Below are positions 62,138-64,000 of a stretch of 64,000 nucleotides of DNA, in pieces; position 1 is the first letter of the stretch, and the number at the start of each line of letters is the position of its first letter. The notes beneath the pieces were generated by a model. The model saw nothing but the letters and a program-made list of their open reading frames with translations. It did no database searches and had not been told where the DNA came from. Source of the DNA: Egaibacter danicus (GTDB lineage: Bacteria > Pseudomonadota > Gammaproteobacteria > Burkholderiales > Burkholderiaceae_C); assembly GCA_016707075.1 (NCBI GenBank), contig JADJII010000003.1, positions 62,001 to 126,000 of the forward strand, given 5' to 3'. Both the position numbers and the translations under genes were made by a program.

Positions 62138-63718
62138 ATGGCTTCCAAAGCAGTTTATTCGGTCGTGGCAGTGGTGGGTATCGCAGCGGCTTCAGGTGCC
62201 GCTTGGTGGTATCAGTCAAGGCCTTCCAGCCCCAAAGAAATCACCGGAGCACCGGCCGGCGCTTCCAGCGCCGCCAGTGCCCCCGCTGGCGCTGCGTCAG
62301 CGCCACGGGCGGCCGGGGTCGAGGTGGCTAGAGTTGAAAAGATGTCCCTGCAGGACGATGCCCAGTCCGTTGGATCGTTGCGATCCCGGCAAAGCGTGAT
62401 GATGCGTCCCGAGGTTGCTGGCCGGGTCAAGGAACTCGGGTTTACAGATGGCGCGCGCGTGCGCAAGGGACAGGTGCTGGTGCAACTGGATGACGTGCTG
62501 CAACGTGCTGAAATCCGGCAGGCTCAGGCTCAGGTTTCAATCGCCCAAGCCAATCTGAAGAGAAATCAGGAGCTGGTCGCACAGAATTTTGTGGCGAAAC
62601 GGGTGCTTGACGAGAGTGCGGCGAATCTGCAGGTTGTGGAAGCGCAGCTTGCGTTGTCTTGCGCCAGGTTGTCCCGCATGGCCATCATTGCGCCCTTTGA
62701 CGGCACAGTCGGCATTCGCAACGTCAATCTTGGGGACTACGTCAAGGATGGCGCTGATCTGGTGAATCTGGAAGACATCAGCAGCATGTATGTGGACTTC
62801 CGCCTGCCCGAACGTTTTCAGGGGAAACTGCGTCTGCAACAGGGCGTTGAACTGCAACTGGACGCTTTTCCCGGTCGCGCGTTCAAGGCACGCATTGAAG
62901 CCATCGATCCCCTGCTTGATGCCAATGGACGATCAGTCGGCGTGCGGGCGGTGTTGCCCAATACGATGGGTGAGCCCCTGGCGCAGGGTGGCGGTCGACC
63001 TGGAGCCGCGGGCCCGGGCGCTGCCGGAAAACCCGCTGGTACCACTTCTGCGGCCAAGTCGTCCGGCAGCAAACCGGTTGGTTCCAAACCTCCCATCGTC
63101 GCTGGCATGACCGGCAGGGCGGGTCAGTCTGGCGCCCCGGTGCCGGGCCGACCAGCGGGCACAGGCCTGATTGATGCCAATGGTTGTCCGGTCGATTCTC
63201 AGGTTGCTTCGGGTGCCCAGGCTTCCGGCAGTTCGACACCGCCACGGGTAGGTCGTCCGACAGTTGCCGGCAATCTGGGCGCCGTTGCCGCAAGCGGGAA
63301 TGCTGTGCCATTGCGTCCTGGCATGTTTGCCCGGGTGACTACCGTATTTGCCGTCAAGGATTCGGCGTTGGTCGTGCCGGAAGAAGCCATAGTTCCTCAG
63401 GGAGGACGCCAGTTTGTGATCAAGGTTGTTGAACCGTCGGCTGTACCAGCTGCTGCTTCCACCCCACTGCCGCCTGACACCAAGTTTGTGTCGCTGCGGC
63501 AGGAGGTCAAGCTGGGCGTTCGCAGGCAAGGCAAAGTTGAAATTACCGAGGGGGTCGGAGAGGGTGAAACGGTGGTGGTGGCTGGTCAGCAGCGTTTGCA
63601 GCGGGACGGAACGGCAGTGCGCATCGTGGAGTTGGGGCGACCGCCGCAAGGCGCCGCCTCTGCGGCTTCGGGCAGTTCAGCTGCTGCCGCATCTCCTGCT
63701 TCTGCAGCCAGCCGCTAA
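62138..63718 (+). CDS. RND efflux periplasmic adaptor subunit with long low-complexity insert
   Basis: A 526-residue membrane fusion protein, longer than the usual 370-420. A hydrophobic N terminus (YSVVAVVGIAAASGAAWW) is followed by an Ala/Ser/Pro-rich stretch. The lipoyl/hairpin core (RPEVAGRVKELGFTDGARVRKG; APFDGTVGIRNVNLGDYV) and the beta-barrel come next. About 105 residues rich in Gly, Ala, Pro and Ser (roughly 292-396) then interrupt the barrel before PLRPGMFARVTTVF. The tail is also Ala/Ser-rich. An RND pump gene follows 18 bases later, so the two form a drug or metabolite efflux system. Confidence 0.9.
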   Translation: MASKAVYSVVAVVGIAAASGAAWWYQSRPSSPKEITGAPAGASSAASAPAGAASAPRAAGVEVARVEKMSLQDDAQSVGSLRSRQSVMMRPEVAGRVKELGFTDGARVRKGQVLVQLDDVLQRAEIRQAQAQVSIAQANLKRNQELVAQNFVAKRVLDESAANLQVVEAQLALSCARLSRMAIIAPFDGTVGIRNVNLGDYVKDGADLVNLEDISSMYVDFRLPERFQGKLRLQQGVELQLDAFPGRAFKARIEAIDPLLDANGRSVGVRAVLPNTMGEPLAQGGGRPGAAGPGAAGKPAGTTSAAKSSGSKPVGSKPPIVAGMTGRAGQSGAPVPGRPAGTGLIDANGCPVDSQVASGAQASGSSTPPRVGRPTVAGNLGAVAASGNAVPLRPGMFARVTTVFAVKDSALVVPEEAIVPQGGRQFVIKVVEPSAVPAAASTPLPPDTKFVSLRQEVKLGVRRQGKVEITEGVGEGETVVVAGQQRLQRDGTAVRIVELGRPPQGAASAASGSSAAAASPASAASR

Positions 63719-63736
63719 GCAAACCGGACCCTCATC

Positions 63737-64000
63737 ATGCAACTCGCTGAAACGTCCATCCGTCGCCCCGTCTTTGCCACGGTGCTGTCGTTGCTGATTG
63801 TCCTGATTGGTGCTGTTTCATTCAACCGGCTTAACGTACGGGAGTATCCCAAGATCGATGAGCCGGTGGTGTCGGTCCAGACGCGGTTCGGTGGTGCATC
63901 AAGTGAAGTCATTGAAGGGCAGGTCACGAAGGTACTGGAGGATTCGCTGGCTGGCATTGAGGGTGTGGACGTTATCACGTCATCCAGCCGGCAGGAGCGA
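63737..64000 (+). CDS. RND efflux pump inner-membrane subunit, N terminus (runs off the window)
   Basis: The first 88 residues match the start of AcrB/MexF-type HAE1 pumps: SIRRPVFATVLSLLIVLIGA (first helix), then VREYPKIDEPVVSVQTRFGG and VIEGQVTKVLEDSLAGIEGV. The ATG is 18 bases after the adaptor stop. The remaining roughly 950 residues lie beyond the window edge. Confidence 0.93.
   Translation, partial: MQLAETSIRRPVFATVLSLLIVLIGAVSFNRLNVREYPKIDEPVVSVQTRFGGASSEVIEGQVTKVLEDSLAGIEGVDVITSSSRQER

Overview
The window reads as a chromosomal segment of a betaproteobacterium of the order Burkholderiales, most likely a Comamonadaceae member close to Rhodoferax or Polaromonas. This is inferred from conserved gene order (carA-lysE-carB-greA; yhbY / rlmE-ftsH-folP-glmM), from the protein sequences, and from a short dispersed repeat of a type I associate with that family. 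No tRNA, CRISPR array, insertion sequence or prophage was seen. Several genes start at GTG or TTG (carA, ftsH, pstC, recR, rnhA), where a ribosome binding site or an overlap with the upstream stop sets the start.

Layout. 0-14 kb is mostly housekeeping: an rnhB tail, a TrmH-type rRNA methyltransferase, a PPOX flavoprotein, carA-lysE-carB, greA, yhbY, rlmE, ftsH, folP and glmM. 14-21 kb is accessory: a beta-hydroxyacid dehydrogenase, a frameshifted and truncated haem peroxidase remnant, then a minus-strand arsenic operon GAPDH-arsJ-arsR-arsC-acr3-arsC with a palindromic operator candidate in front of it. 21-26.5 kb holds a PAS-GGDEF-EAL protein and a lipid cassette: an OlsB-like N-acyltransferase, a PlcP/LpxH-like phosphoesterase and an Agt-like glycosyltransferase. 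26.4-41.3 kb is a phosphate and polyphosphate block: ppk1, sixA, ppx, ppk2, phoX, pstSCAB, phoU, phoB and phoR. Clear Pho boxes precede ppk1, phoX and pstS. phoB itself carries an internal out-of-frame deletion.

41-64 kb contains an ArnT-like membrane glycosyltransferase, rpmE2, rho, trxA, an AddAB-like helicase-nuclease pair whose first gene is frameshifted, a flavoprotein, the SRP RNA gene, yegP, dnaX-ybaB-recR, a MAPEG protein, a solitary Tat-exported binding protein, mltD, gloB, a methyltransferase, rnhA and the start of an RND efflux operon.

The most interesting signal is a dispersed 49-bp element found ten times. Three copies are intergenic and seven lie inside genes (TrmH, DUF4149, AddB-like, three in AddA-like, DnaX). 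Five genic copies are read in exactly the same phase and so insert a related 16-17 residue peptide into unrelated proteins. It behaves like a protein-tolerated mini-element comparable in principle to the Rickettsia palindromic elements. The phosphate genes, the lipid-remodelling cassette and the arsenate operon (arsenate is a phosphate analogue that enters through Pst) fit a phosphate-poor, arsenic-exposed habitat.
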